From UBA1081 sp964454355 (GTDB taxonomy: Bacteria; Bacillota; Clostridia; Oscillospirales; Acutalibacteraceae): a DNA stretch of 34,313 nt. The notes beneath the pieces are model-generated. The model worked only from the letters and a program-made list of their open reading frames with translations. It made no database searches and was not told where the DNA came from. The position numbers and the translations under genes are program-made. Below, in pieces: positions 17,738-25,708 of this stretch. The stretch covers positions 1 through 34,313 of the forward strand of contig CAYVTA010000010.1 in NCBI GenBank assembly GCA_964454355.1, given 5' to 3'. Within the stretch, counting starts at the first letter, position 1; the number at the start of each line of letters is the position of its first letter.

Positions 17738-18493
17738 TTATCCGTTTATCACATCAGACATGTCATACATACCTGATGTTTTGTTTTTCATATAAATAGC
17801 CGCATTGACTGCACCTACTGCAAAAACATTCTTTGAAAGTGCAGTATGGCTCAATTTTATTATCTCATCATTACCTGCGAAAATAATTTCGTGCTCACCG
17901 ACTATTGTTCCGCCTCTGATGGAGTGCATTCCGATTTCATGTTTATCTCTTTTTTGTGAACGGTCATGTCTGTCATACACAAGTTCAGGCTCGTAATTAA
18001 GCCCTTTTTCAACTGCTTTTTCGAGCATAAGTGCTGTACCGCTGGGTGCATCAAGCTTAAGATTATGATGAGCCTCAACAATTTCCACATCAAAAGAGCC
18101 ACCAAGCACCTTTGCAGCAGATTTTGCTATCTCCGAAAGAAGATTTATGCCTAAAGACATATTTCCTGATCGAAACATTGCGACCGATTTTGAAGCATCT
18201 TCTATCATTTTATTTTGCTCTGCGGTATAGCCTGTGGCACACAAAACAGCAGGAACATTATTTTTAACTGAATATTCGAGTATTGAAGGAAGTGCAGACG
18301 GATTAGAGAAATCAATTATAACATCAGCATCGCAGGATACCTCGTTAAACGCAGGGAATACAGGATAGGGAAGTGTATCGCATTCAAATATGTCAACACC
18401 TGCACTAATCTGAATATCCTCACGGTTTTTAATTGCATTTGTAACTGCTGCTCCCATTTTTCCGCAGCAACCGCTTAAAATTGCTTTAATCAT
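17738..18493 (-). CDS. dapB: 4-hydroxy-tetrahydrodipicolinate reductase
   Basis: About 251 residues, reducing the product of DapA with NAD(P)H on the way to diaminopimelate and lysine. The nucleotide loop is SGCCGKMGAAV, FSNPSALPSI and CATGYT follow, and EAHHNLKLDAPSGTALML contains the catalytic His and Lys and the SGT substrate motif. Length is typical for Firmicutes. An in-frame GTG at 18502 directly abuts the SD AGGA and cannot use it; the ATG at 18493 is spaced ten bases and is chosen. Last gene of the asd-dapA-dapB operon, before a terminator. Confidence 0.95.
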   Translation of the reverse strand: MIKAILSGCCGKMGAAVTNAIKNREDIQISAGVDIFECDTLPYPVFPAFNEVSCDADVIIDFSNPSALPSILEYSVKNNVPAVLCATGYTAEQNKMIEDASKSVAMFRSGNMSLGINLLSEIAKSAAKVLGGSFDVEIVEAHHNLKLDAPSGTALMLEKAVEKGLNYEPELVYDRHDRSQKRDKHEIGMHSIRGGTIVGEHEIIFAGNDEIIKLSHTALSKNVFAVGAVNAAIYMKNKTSGMYDMSDVING

Positions 18494-18552
18494 TATTATC
18501 ACATCCTGTTAAAACAAAGTCGGGCAAAAATCATTTACCCGACTAAAATTAA

Positions 18553-19449
18553 TTATTTTACGAGATCATGCTTTTTAAGAGCATTATAAAGTACAGCTTT
18601 TGATGAATCATTCATAACACCAAGAGGCATTCTGCATCTGCCGACTTTCCAACCGCACATATTCATAGCTTCCTTAACAGGGATGGGGTTAACATCACAG
18701 AAGAGAGCATCACAAAGATCAAGATACTCAAGCTGAAGCTTTCTGGATGTTTCAATATCACCGTCAAGATATTTTCTTGCTATGTCATGTGCAACTCGGG
18801 GTGCTACGTGAGACAAAACTGAAATAACGCCCTTGCCGCCCAAAGCCATAATGGGAAGAATCTGATCATCGTTACCTGAATAAATTGTAAGAGAATCGCC
18901 GCAAAGTGCTGCTGTTTTTTGGATTGAAGAAATGTCACCGCAAGCTTCTTTTGTTGCGACGATACGTTCATGCTTTGCAAGCTCTACATATGTTTCAGGT
19001 TTGATAGTCATACCTGTCCTGCTGGGGACGTTGTAAAGAATAATCGGAGCAGAAACTCTGTCAGCAATATAGTTGTAATGCTCAACAAGTCCACTTTGAG
19101 AAGTTTTGTTGTAGTAGGGAGTTACCATAAGAAGACCGTCAACACCAACACTTTCAGCCTCATTGGATAGTTCAACAGCATAGAATGTATCATTTGAACC
19201 TGTACCTGCAATAACCGGCACTCTCTTGCCTACAACATCTACACAGAATTTCATAGCATTAATATGCTCATCATTTGAAAGTGTTGAGCCTTCACCTGTT
19301 GTTCCGCATACGACGATCGCATCTGTTCCATTATCAATCTGATAGTTTATTATTCTTTCAAATTCATCATAATCAATCTTTTTTAAATCTTCGGTAAAAG
19401 GTGTAACAATTGCAATTGCGGAGCCTTCAAAAATTACCGGCTTTTTCAT
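18553..19449 (-). CDS. dapA: 4-hydroxy-tetrahydrodipicolinate synthase
   Basis: 298 residues, condensing pyruvate with aspartate semialdehyde, the first committed step to diaminopimelate. Visible motifs: CGTTGEGSTLS near residue 50, YNVPSRTGM with the catalytic Tyr, and ATKEACGD with the Schiff-base Lys. The TIM-barrel length is normal. AAGGAGAG lies before the ATG. It is the middle gene of asd-dapA-dapB, with short gaps on both sides, so aspartate semialdehyde made by the upstream gene is used directly. N-acetylneuraminate lyase relatives are excluded by the pathway neighbours and motifs. Confidence 0.96.
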   Translation of the reverse strand: MKKPVIFEGSAIAIVTPFTEDLKKIDYDEFERIINYQIDNGTDAIVVCGTTGEGSTLSNDEHINAMKFCVDVVGKRVPVIAGTGSNDTFYAVELSNEAESVGVDGLLMVTPYYNKTSQSGLVEHYNYIADRVSAPIILYNVPSRTGMTIKPETYVELAKHERIVATKEACGDISSIQKTAALCGDSLTIYSGNDDQILPIMALGGKGVISVLSHVAPRVAHDIARKYLDGDIETSRKLQLEYLDLCDALFCDVNPIPVKEAMNMCGWKVGRCRMPLGVMNDSSKAVLYNALKKHDLVK

Positions 19450-19466
19450 AAAGAATCTCTCCTTAA

Positions 19467-20558
19467 TCAGTTCTTGGGTTCAATATAACCTTCAGCGCAA
19501 AGCAACTCAGCAAGAAGAACTGCGCCGCCTGCTGCGCCTCTTAATGTATTGTGTGAAATACAAACAAACTTGTAATCATACTGTGAATCTTCTCTCAAAC
19601 GACCTGTGGAAATTGCCATACCACCCTCAAGATCTCTGTTGATCTTTGTCTGAGGCATATTATCTTCTTCATAGTAGTTAAGGAATTGCTTGGGTGCATG
19701 AGGAAGTTTAAGTTCCTGAGGTCTGCCGCTGAAGTTTTTCCATACTTCAAGGATTTCTTCCTTTGTAGGCTTATTTTCAAAACGAACGAAACAAGCTGCC
19801 ATGTGTCCATCAGAAACTGGAACTCTTAAGCACTGAGCTGTAAAATGAGGTTCTGTTGCAGGAACGATTTTTCCGTCAACAACTTTGCCCCAGATTTTAA
19901 GAGGTTCTTTTTCGCTTTTCTCTTCTTCGCCGCCAATAAAGGGGATAACGTTGTCAACCATTTCGGGCCATCTTTCAAATGTTTTGCCTGCACCTGATAT
20001 AGCCTGATATGTACAAACAAGTACATCCTTAACGCCGAACTTCTCATCAAGTGGATAAAGTGCGGGAACATAGCTCTGAAGAGAACAGTTTGATTTGACA
20101 GCGATAAAGCCTCTCTTCGTACCGAGACGCTTTTTCTGAGACTCGATAATTTCAAGATGTGCATTGTTTATCTCGGGAATAATCATGGGGACATCATCGG
20201 TAAATCTGTGTGCAGAGTTATTTGAAACAACAGGGCACTCTGCTTTCGCATAAGCTTCTTCAAGAGCCTTAATTTCATCTTTTTTCATATCTACTGCACA
20301 GAATACGAAGTCAACCATGGAAGCAATTTTCTCGATATCTGATGTTGCATCAAGAACAACCATTTCTTTAACTTTATCAGGCATAGCTGTTTTCATTACC
20401 CATCTGTCACCGAGAGCATCTCTGTAGCTTTTGCCTGCGGAACGGGGACTTGCTGCAAGTACGGTAATGTCGTACCATGGATGATCATTGAGAAGAGTAA
20501 TAAAGCGCTGACCAACCATGCCGGTTGCACCTATTATACCAACCTTATATTTTTTCAT
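19467..20558 (-). CDS. asd: Aspartate-semialdehyde dehydrogenase (longer archaeal/fungal-type)
   Basis: 363 residues, reducing aspartyl phosphate to aspartate semialdehyde with NADPH. GATGMVGQRF is the nucleotide-binding loop, VKSNCSLQS carries the catalytic Cys, and VPVSDGHMA holds the conserved active-site His. Sequence features and length resemble the archaeal/yeast branch more than the usual roughly 330-residue bacterial enzyme; such forms are known in Clostridia. GGAGGAACAAGTT precedes the ATG. First gene of the operon, behind a near-perfect promoter. The predicted leader is about 90 bases, too short for a lysine riboswitch. Confidence 0.94.
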   Translation of the reverse strand: MKKYKVGIIGATGMVGQRFITLLNDHPWYDITVLAASPRSAGKSYRDALGDRWVMKTAMPDKVKEMVVLDATSDIEKIASMVDFVFCAVDMKKDEIKALEEAYAKAECPVVSNNSAHRFTDDVPMIIPEINNAHLEIIESQKKRLGTKRGFIAVKSNCSLQSYVPALYPLDEKFGVKDVLVCTYQAISGAGKTFERWPEMVDNVIPFIGGEEEKSEKEPLKIWGKVVDGKIVPATEPHFTAQCLRVPVSDGHMAACFVRFENKPTKEEILEVWKNFSGRPQELKLPHAPKQFLNYYEEDNMPQTKINRDLEGGMAISTGRLREDSQYDYKFVCISHNTLRGAAGGAVLLAELLCAEGYIEPKN

Positions 20559-20653
20559 AACTTGTTCCTCCGAATTTTAAGAAATTTTAATTTACTATTG
20601 TAATTGAAACGAAATTGCAATATAATATACGCACATCCGTTATATTATAATAT

Positions 20654-20682
20654 ATATTATCACTATTGTTTTCGGGTGTCAA
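20654..20682 (-). promoter_or_regulatory. Promoter of the asd-dapA-dapB operon
   Basis: Minus strand: -35 TTGACA (20677-20682), exactly 17-base spacer, -10 TAATAT (20654-20659). Confidence 0.75.
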
Positions 20683-20720
20683 CTTAATTAAAAGAATTTC
20701 AGAAATTTGGTGCAAAATAA

Positions 20721-21746
20721 ATGAAAAAAACAGATTTTTACTTCGATTTACCTAAAGAATTGATAGCACAGGAGCCGATTGAAAACAGAGATAGGTCTCG
20801 TTTGCTGCATCTTGACAGAGAGTCAGGTAAAATAGAACATCGGCATTTTTATGATATTGTTGATTATTTAAAAGAAGGAGACTGTCTTGTTCTCAATGAT
20901 ACAAGAGTTCTTCCTGCAAGAATTTATGGAATAAAACCTACCGGTGCAAAGGTTGAATTTCTGCTACTTAACAACCTTGGCAATGACAAATGGGAAGTAA
21001 TTACAGGACCGGGACGAAAAGCTCGTAAAGGTGATAATTTTGTGTTTGGCACAGGACAGCTTAATGCCGAAGTTGTTGATGTTCTTGATAATGGAAACAG
21101 AATTGCACAGTTTTCATATAATGCATCAAATATATACGAAGTGCTTGATGAAATAGGAGAGATGCCGCTTCCGCATTATATTACTCATGAGCTTAGTGAT
21201 AAGGAACGTTATCAGACTGTATATTCAAAAGAACTTGGCTCGGCAGCAGCTCCTACAGCAGGCTTGCATTTTACACCGGAACTTTTACAAAAGATTGAGA
21301 AAAAAGGTGTAACAGTTGCGTATGTTACTCTTCATGTGGGTATCGGAACATTCAGACCTGTAAAAGCAGAAAACATTGAAGACCACGAGATGCACTCTGA
21401 ACATTATTGGATATCGAATGAATCAGCAAATAAAATTAATACTACAAAAAAAAATGGCGGTCGAGTAATTGCTGTCGGAACAACATCATGCAGAACGCTC
21501 GAATCTGCAAGCGATGAAAACGGAAATATTTCCGAATGCAGTGATTCAACGAATATATTTATTTATCCGGGATACAAATTTAAGTGTATTGACGGTCTTA
21601 TAACTAATTTTCATTTGCCGGAGAGTACACTTATAATGTTGGTTTCTGCTTTTGCCGGCAAAGAAAATGTATTGAATGCATATCAGACAGCTATTAAAGA
21701 AAAATACAGATTTTTCAGTTTTGGAGATTCAATGGTTATAGTTTAG
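20721..21746 (+). CDS. queA: S-adenosylmethionine:tRNA ribosyltransferase-isomerase
   Basis: 341 residues, transferring the ribosyl part of SAM to preQ1-modified tRNA to form epoxyqueuosine. The protein opens with FYFDLPKELIAQEPIENRDRS-type sequence. VLNDTRVLPARIYG, EMPLPHYI, GSAAAPTAGLHFT, HVGIGTFRPV and TNFHLPESTLIMLVSAFAG all match QueA. Only a weak SD (GGTG) lies ten bases before the ATG. It is followed 13 bases later by tgt, the partner that inserts preQ1, a standard queuosine pair. No preQ1 riboswitch was recognised upstream. Confidence 0.96.
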   Translation: MKKTDFYFDLPKELIAQEPIENRDRSRLLHLDRESGKIEHRHFYDIVDYLKEGDCLVLNDTRVLPARIYGIKPTGAKVEFLLLNNLGNDKWEVITGPGRKARKGDNFVFGTGQLNAEVVDVLDNGNRIAQFSYNASNIYEVLDEIGEMPLPHYITHELSDKERYQTVYSKELGSAAAPTAGLHFTPELLQKIEKKGVTVAYVTLHVGIGTFRPVKAENIEDHEMHSEHYWISNESANKINTTKKNGGRVIAVGTTSCRTLESASDENGNISECSDSTNIFIYPGYKFKCIDGLITNFHLPESTLIMLVSAFAGKENVLNAYQTAIKEKYRFFSFGDSMVIV

Positions 21747-21759
21747 GAGGAACATTTAA

Positions 21760-22893
21760 ATGTACAAGCTTATCAAAAATGTCGGTACTGCCCGACTTGG
21801 TGAATTTGAGACTGTTCACGGAACAGTTAAAACTCCCGGTTTTATGAACGTAGCAACTTGTGCTGCAATAAAGGGTGGTCTTTCTGCACTTGACCTAAAA
21901 AATATTAACTGTCAGGTAATGCTTTGTAATACGTATCATCTTCATGTAAGACCCGGCGATGATATAGTTTATGATATGGGCGGACTTCATAAATTTACCG
22001 GATGGCAAGGTCCAATTTTAACAGACAGCGGAGGATTTCAGGTCTTTTCTCTCTCTTCATTGCGAAAAATAAAAGAAGAGGGTGTATATTTTCAATCTCA
22101 TGTTGACGGCAGGCATATTTTTATGGGCCCCGAAGAGAGTATGCAGATACAATCTCATTTAGCATCAACAATTGCAATGGCATTTGATGAATGTGTTGAA
22201 AATCCGGCTAAATATGACTATGCAAAAAAGTCATGCGAAAGAACTACACGGTGGCTCATCAGATGCAAAAAGGAAATGGACAGACTCAATTCACTTCCTG
22301 AAACAATCAATAAAAATCAGTTGCTTTTTGGTATAAATCAAGGTTGCACATATGAGGATCTGCGTGTCAAACATATGAAAGAAATTGCAAAGCTTGATCT
22401 CGACGGTTATGCGATAGGTGGTTTGGCTGTAGGCGAGCCGAAGGAAGATATGTACAGAATTATATCTGCTGTTGAGCCTCATATGCCTAAAGACAAAATT
22501 AGATATCTTATGGGTGTAGGTACTCCCGGAAATATTATCGAGGCTGTTAAAAGAGGAGTAGATCTGTTTGATTGTGTAATGCCAAGCAGAAATGCACGAC
22601 ACGGACATCTGTTCACCTGGCATGGAATAATTAATCTAAATAATGCAAAATATGACCGTGATGATTCACCAATTGACAATGAATGTGACTGTCCTGTATG
22701 TAGGAATCATTCAAGGGCATACATCAAACATTTGTTTAAAGCAAAAGAAGTTCTCGCTTTGCGTCTTGCTGTTACGCATAACCTTTATTTTTATAACAGT
22801 CTTATGGAAAAAATCAGATCAGCACTTGAAAATGATACATTTGACGAGTTCTATACAAAATATGTTGATGTTTTAGATGCAAGAATTAAATAA
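21760..22893 (+). CDS. tgt: tRNA-guanine transglycosylase (queuine/preQ1 tRNA-ribosyltransferase)
   Basis: 377 residues, exchanging guanine 34 for preQ1 in GUN-anticodon tRNAs. Motifs in order: the active-site Asp in LTDSGGFQVFSL, FDECVENPAKYDYA, GINQGCTYEDLR, YAIGGLAVGEPKEDMY, the nucleophile Asp in VDLFDCVMPSRNARHG, and the zinc site CDCPVCRNHSRAYIKHLF. Length is typical. AGGAGG before the ATG. It is cotranscribed with queA. The next gene, yajC, has its own promoter in the 79-base gap. Confidence 0.97.
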   Translation: MYKLIKNVGTARLGEFETVHGTVKTPGFMNVATCAAIKGGLSALDLKNINCQVMLCNTYHLHVRPGDDIVYDMGGLHKFTGWQGPILTDSGGFQVFSLSSLRKIKEEGVYFQSHVDGRHIFMGPEESMQIQSHLASTIAMAFDECVENPAKYDYAKKSCERTTRWLIRCKKEMDRLNSLPETINKNQLLFGINQGCTYEDLRVKHMKEIAKLDLDGYAIGGLAVGEPKEDMYRIISAVEPHMPKDKIRYLMGVGTPGNIIEAVKRGVDLFDCVMPSRNARHGHLFTWHGIINLNNAKYDRDDSPIDNECDCPVCRNHSRAYIKHLFKAKEVLALRLAVTHNLYFYNSLMEKIRSALENDTFDEFYTKYVDVLDARIK

Positions 22894-22908
22894 ATTTTAA
22901 TTTAGTAC

Positions 22909-22937
22909 TTGAAATATCTAAATCATTATATTATAAT
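22909..22937 (+). promoter_or_regulatory. Promoter of yajC
   Basis: -35 TTGAAA (22909-22914), 17-base spacer, -10 TATAAT (22932-22937). Confidence 0.65.
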
Positions 22938-22972
22938 ATGTTTAATATTGTTAAATTTCGGAGGAAATATAA

Positions 22973-23422
22973 ATGGATTTATTATTTAAAGTTCTCGAAG
23001 AAGAAACTGCAAACACTACATCTTCATGGTCCACAATCATACTTATGGTTGTTCTTTTTGCAGTAATGTATTTTGTTATGATCAGACCTCAGAAGAAAAA
23101 GCAAAAAGAAGAGCAGGAGATGCGTGATGCTATTCAGATCGGTGATGAGATAACAACAATCGGAGGAATCTGCGGAAGAGTTGTAACTGTAAAAGAAGAT
23201 TCTCTTGTTATTGAAACCGGTGCTGACAGAAATAAGATGAAGATTACTCGTTGGGCTATTCAGACAAACAATACTGCTGATGACAGAATTCAGGCTGAGA
23301 GAGCTGCTCAGGAAGCTGCTAAGGCTGCTGAAAAAGCTGAAAATGGCAAAGGCAGACGTAAGAAGAAAGGTGAAATCACTGAAGGTGATAAAACTGTTTC
23401 TGCCGCAAAAGATGATGAATAA
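22973..23422 (+). CDS. yajC: Preprotein translocase subunit YajC
   Basis: 149 residues with one transmembrane segment (about 20-38, IILMVVLFAVMYFVMI), followed directly by the family signature RPQKKKQKE and the soluble core IQIGDEITTIGGICGRVVTVKEDSLVIETG. YajC associates with SecDF-YidC in the membrane. The charged, Ala/Lys-rich C-terminal tail is longer than in E. coli, as often in Clostridia. GGAGGAAATATAA precedes the ATG. secD/secF are not adjacent. A terminator-like hairpin follows and overlaps the next gene's ribosome-binding site. Confidence 0.93.
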   Translation: MDLLFKVLEEETANTTSSWSTIILMVVLFAVMYFVMIRPQKKKQKEEQEMRDAIQIGDEITTIGGICGRVVTVKEDSLVIETGADRNKMKITRWAIQTNNTADDRIQAERAAQEAAKAAEKAENGKGRRKKKGEITEGDKTVSAAKDDE

Positions 23423-23438
23423 TTAAGTAATATTCAAT

Positions 23439-23480
23439 AAAATCCCTTCATATCTATGTTGTAGATACGGAGGGATTTTT
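23439..23480 (+). terminator. Terminator after yajC, overlapping the SD of the next gene
   Basis: AAAATCCCT (23439-23447) and the A/GGGATTTT arm ending near 23478 close an outer stem around a TATCTA/TAGATA inner stem, then a T-run. The right arm contains GGAGGG (23469-23474), the only SD for the ATG at 23484. Confidence 0.7.
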
Positions 23481-23483
23481 ATT

Positions 23484-23891
23484 ATGCAAAAAAGAAAAAA
23501 CAAAAGAATTGTTAAACCAATAATAGATTCTATACCTCGGAATCTACTAAATAGCACTATTTTTGGAATCATAAGTTTTATTCTATTTCTTGCAATATTT
23601 TCGTTGGTCTTATTAAAAACAGATATATCATCTGATAAATTTTACATTTTAGTTTTAATATCATCAGGAATATCTGTACTCGTTGGTTCTTTAGCAGCAA
23701 GCATATATGTCAAAAAAAACAAATTACTTGTCGGGCTAATATCTACAATTACTGTAAATGTGATTGAGTTTCTTATTCTTCTCTGCTTCAACAATGCTGA
23801 GCTATCAGTAAAAATATATTTTATGTTTCCTATTGGTCTGATTTTAGGATTTATCGGATGCGTTATAGGTTCAAATATCAAAGCAAGCTAA
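23484..23891 (+). CDS. TIGR04086-type (YrzE-like) small membrane protein
   Basis: 135 residues with a basic N-terminus and four predicted hydrophobic segments (about 25-45, 53-73, 80-100, 108-130). Size, topology and position directly after yajC fit the TIGR04086 family of uncharacterised Firmicutes membrane proteins; the assignment is from memory of the family pattern, not a search. No catalytic motif is visible. GGAGGG ten bases before the ATG is buried in the yajC terminator stem, so expression may depend on readthrough or hairpin opening. Twelve bases separate it from spoIIM, so the two may be translated from one transcript. Confidence 0.6.
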   Translation: MQKRKNKRIVKPIIDSIPRNLLNSTIFGIISFILFLAIFSLVLLKTDISSDKFYILVLISSGISVLVGSLAASIYVKKNKLLVGLISTITVNVIEFLILLCFNNAELSVKIYFMFPIGLILGFIGCVIGSNIKAS

Positions 23892-23903
23892 ACAGGAGAA
23901 TTA

Positions 23904-24542
23904 ATGATTATGAAGATAAAAACTATACGATTTAAAAAAACAGTGGAACTTTCAACTGAGCAAGAAAAAGAAGTAAAAAACATGATAATTATAATTGCAC
24001 TGTTTATGGCAGGAATGATCGTTGGCTCAGGAATTATACGACAGGGAAGTGCATCAGAATTAATTTCAGATTTTTCATCAATTTTTAATTTATATATTGA
24101 TGACAGGAACAACCAAAAAGCTTACGAAATTTTTATAAATGTGTTCGGTGTAAATTTCCTGTTTTTTATTTCAACATTCTGTACAGGACTTAGTTGTATA
24201 GGAACTATTATGATACCTTTAATTCCCGTAGTCAAAGGTATCGGCTATGGTATGCTGTCCGGTTATTTATTTTCAACTTACTCAATAACCGGAATGGGAT
24301 ATTATTTACTGACAATTTTTCCCGCAGGGATTTTTGGTGCAACTGCACTATTATCAGAATGCTGTACAGCATGGATAATGTCAAAAGAAATTTTATTGAT
24401 TATTCTGTCAAAAAAACAACCTCAAGGTTCTGTAGCTACTGCATATTTGAAACGTTTTGCTATATATCTTTGTTTGAATCTTGCTGCAGCAGCTATAGAA
24501 ACAATATTAGTAAAAGCTTTTTCGTATATGTTTATTTTTTAG
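23904..24542 (+). CDS. spoIIM: Stage II sporulation protein M (SpoIIM, DUF95 family)
   Basis: 212 residues with about five hydrophobic segments. In spore formers SpoIIM works with SpoIID and SpoIIP in peptidoglycan remodelling during engulfment. The pattern FMAGMIVGSGIIRQ in the first helix, the central ...LIPVVKGIGYGMLSGYLFSTYSITGMGYYLL and ...FPAGIFGATALLSECCTAW match SpoIIM. AGGAG precedes the ATG at 23904; a second in-frame ATG at 23910 is possible. Its last 11 bases overlap the end of the converging xer gene. In Bacillus and Clostridia spoIIM commonly lies near xerD, which supports both assignments. Confidence 0.85.
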   Translation: MIMKIKTIRFKKTVELSTEQEKEVKNMIIIIALFMAGMIVGSGIIRQGSASELISDFSSIFNLYIDDRNNQKAYEIFINVFGVNFLFFISTFCTGLSCIGTIMIPLIPVVKGIGYGMLSGYLFSTYSITGMGYYLLTIFPAGIFGATALLSECCTAWIMSKEILLIILSKKQPQGSVATAYLKRFAIYLCLNLAAAAIETILVKAFSYMFIF

Positions 24543-25506
24543 TAGTTTTCAAATTGGATAGAGGATTGTTTTCAATTGCACTCCGCTTCTGATCATCAAC
24601 AAGATGTGTATATATTTCAGTTGTGCTTAAATTTTCATGCCCCAAAACATCTTTGAGTACAAGAACATCAACTTCACCGTATTGATACATTAAAGTTGCG
24701 GCAGTATGCCTGAGTTTATGAACTGATAATCCCATTTGACCGAGACCGGATTTATCCAAAAATGTGTTAACAATATATTGAACTGTTTTTGGACTGATTC
24801 GTTGAAGGCGGTTACTCAGAAACAATGCATTTTTATCCTTAACACCATCCTTAGGACGAACCTTCATATATTCTTTAATTGCAGAAACACACGCATCATT
24901 TAAATATACAATTCTTTCTTTATTTCCTTTGCCAAGAATACGCATAGATTTGTCAGATCGAATGTCAGTATAATTTAATCCCACAAGTTCTGATAATCGT
25001 AAGCCGCAATTGAGAAAAATTGTCAAAATCGCATAGTCACGTTCTTTATTTTTACCATCAACTGAATTAAGTAAATTTATGCTTTGCTCAAGTGTCAAAT
25101 ATTTGGGCAAAGTTTTTTGTGTTTTTGGTGTATCTAATGTTTCCATTGGATTGTTTTCAAGAATATGGCGGTTGTCGGTCAAATACTTAAAAAACTGTCT
25201 TATTGCAACGACCTTACGATATCTTGTTGTAGCAGAATTATTTTTTTCATTTTTGCAATATGACAAATACTGATACGCATCACCAAGTGTAATTTCCCTG
25301 AAAAAATTTTCATCACAAATTCTAATATCAATTTTATCCGAATCACATATTTTTTTCTCACTTACCAAATAAGTTAAAAATTCTCTCAAGTTAATTGAAT
25401 ATTCAAAAACTGTCTTCTGTGATCTGTTTTTAATTGCATCAATATATAATAAATAATCGCAAAGAAGCTTTGGCAATGCCTCATAATCAGGTTTATAGTT
25501 TATCAT
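24532..25506 (-). CDS. xerD: Tyrosine recombinase XerC/XerD family
   Basis: 324 residues. The N-terminal SAM-like core-binding domain (about 8-125) is followed by the catalytic domain with the complete set Arg170 (NCGLRLSEL), Lys193 (LGKGNKER), His263 and Arg266 (HKLRHTAA), His290 (LGHENLSTTEIYTH) and the nucleophile Tyr299. Xer recombinases resolve chromosome dimers at dif. The spoIIM neighbour and absence of phage or element genes favour the housekeeping enzyme over an integrase; XerC versus XerD is not certain. AAAGGAG lies 11 bases before the ATG. It has a fully consensus promoter and a 28-bp perfect palindrome at its transcription start. Confidence 0.85.
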   Translation of the reverse strand: MINYKPDYEALPKLLCDYLLYIDAIKNRSQKTVFEYSINLREFLTYLVSEKKICDSDKIDIRICDENFFREITLGDAYQYLSYCKNEKNNSATTRYRKVVAIRQFFKYLTDNRHILENNPMETLDTPKTQKTLPKYLTLEQSINLLNSVDGKNKERDYAILTIFLNCGLRLSELVGLNYTDIRSDKSMRILGKGNKERIVYLNDACVSAIKEYMKVRPKDGVKDKNALFLSNRLQRISPKTVQYIVNTFLDKSGLGQMGLSVHKLRHTAATLMYQYGEVDVLVLKDVLGHENLSTTEIYTHLVDDQKRSAIENNPLSNLKTTKK

Positions 25507-25537
25507 AAGCTAAATTTCTCCTTTTTAACTTCCCTAT

Positions 25538-25565
25538 ATTATACAAAATATTTATTTTGTATAAT
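25538..25565. repeat. Perfect 28-bp inverted repeat at the xer promoter
   Basis: ATTATACAAAATA (25538-25550), two central T's, then the exact reverse complement (25553-25565). It covers the predicted transcription start and the edge of the -10 box. It can also be read as two 11-base arms around a six-base centre, the geometry of Xer sites. Confidence 0.75.
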
Positions 25566-25592
25566 TATATCAAATCTTTTGGCTGTTGTCAA
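25564..25592 (-). promoter_or_regulatory. Consensus sigma-A promoter of the xer gene
   Basis: Minus strand: -35 TTGACA (25587-25592), exactly 17 bases, -10 TATAAT (25564-25569). Confidence 0.8.
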
Positions 25593-25658
25593 TAATTTTA
25601 TCTAAAATGCTTTAGAACTTTTTTGTATGTCGTTACTATCTGTTGTATTACTGCGTTG

Positions 25659-25687
25659 TTGACAAAAATTTGTTTTTATTATAATAT
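25659..25687 (+). promoter_or_regulatory. Promoter of the subtilase gene
   Basis: -35 TTGACA (25659-25664), 17-base spacer, -10 TAATAT (25682-25687). An overlapping TATAAT at 25680 would leave only 15 bases. Confidence 0.6.
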
Positions 25688-25708
25688 TTAGTTAAAAGGA
25701 ATGATATT

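Noticed and set aside
20559..20653. Possible lysine riboswitch or T-box before asd-dapA-dapB.
   Set aside because: The promoter leaves a leader of only about 90 A+T-rich bases without the needed helices or a terminator.
20654..20720. preQ1 riboswitch before queA.
   Set aside because: No compact pseudoknot-like C/A-rich segment was seen, and the interval is occupied by the asd promoter.
24532..25592. Phage or integrative-element integrase.
   Set aside because: It neighbours spoIIM as in chromosomal xerD loci. No phage or conjugation genes, no tRNA target and no direct-repeat att pair are present in the window.
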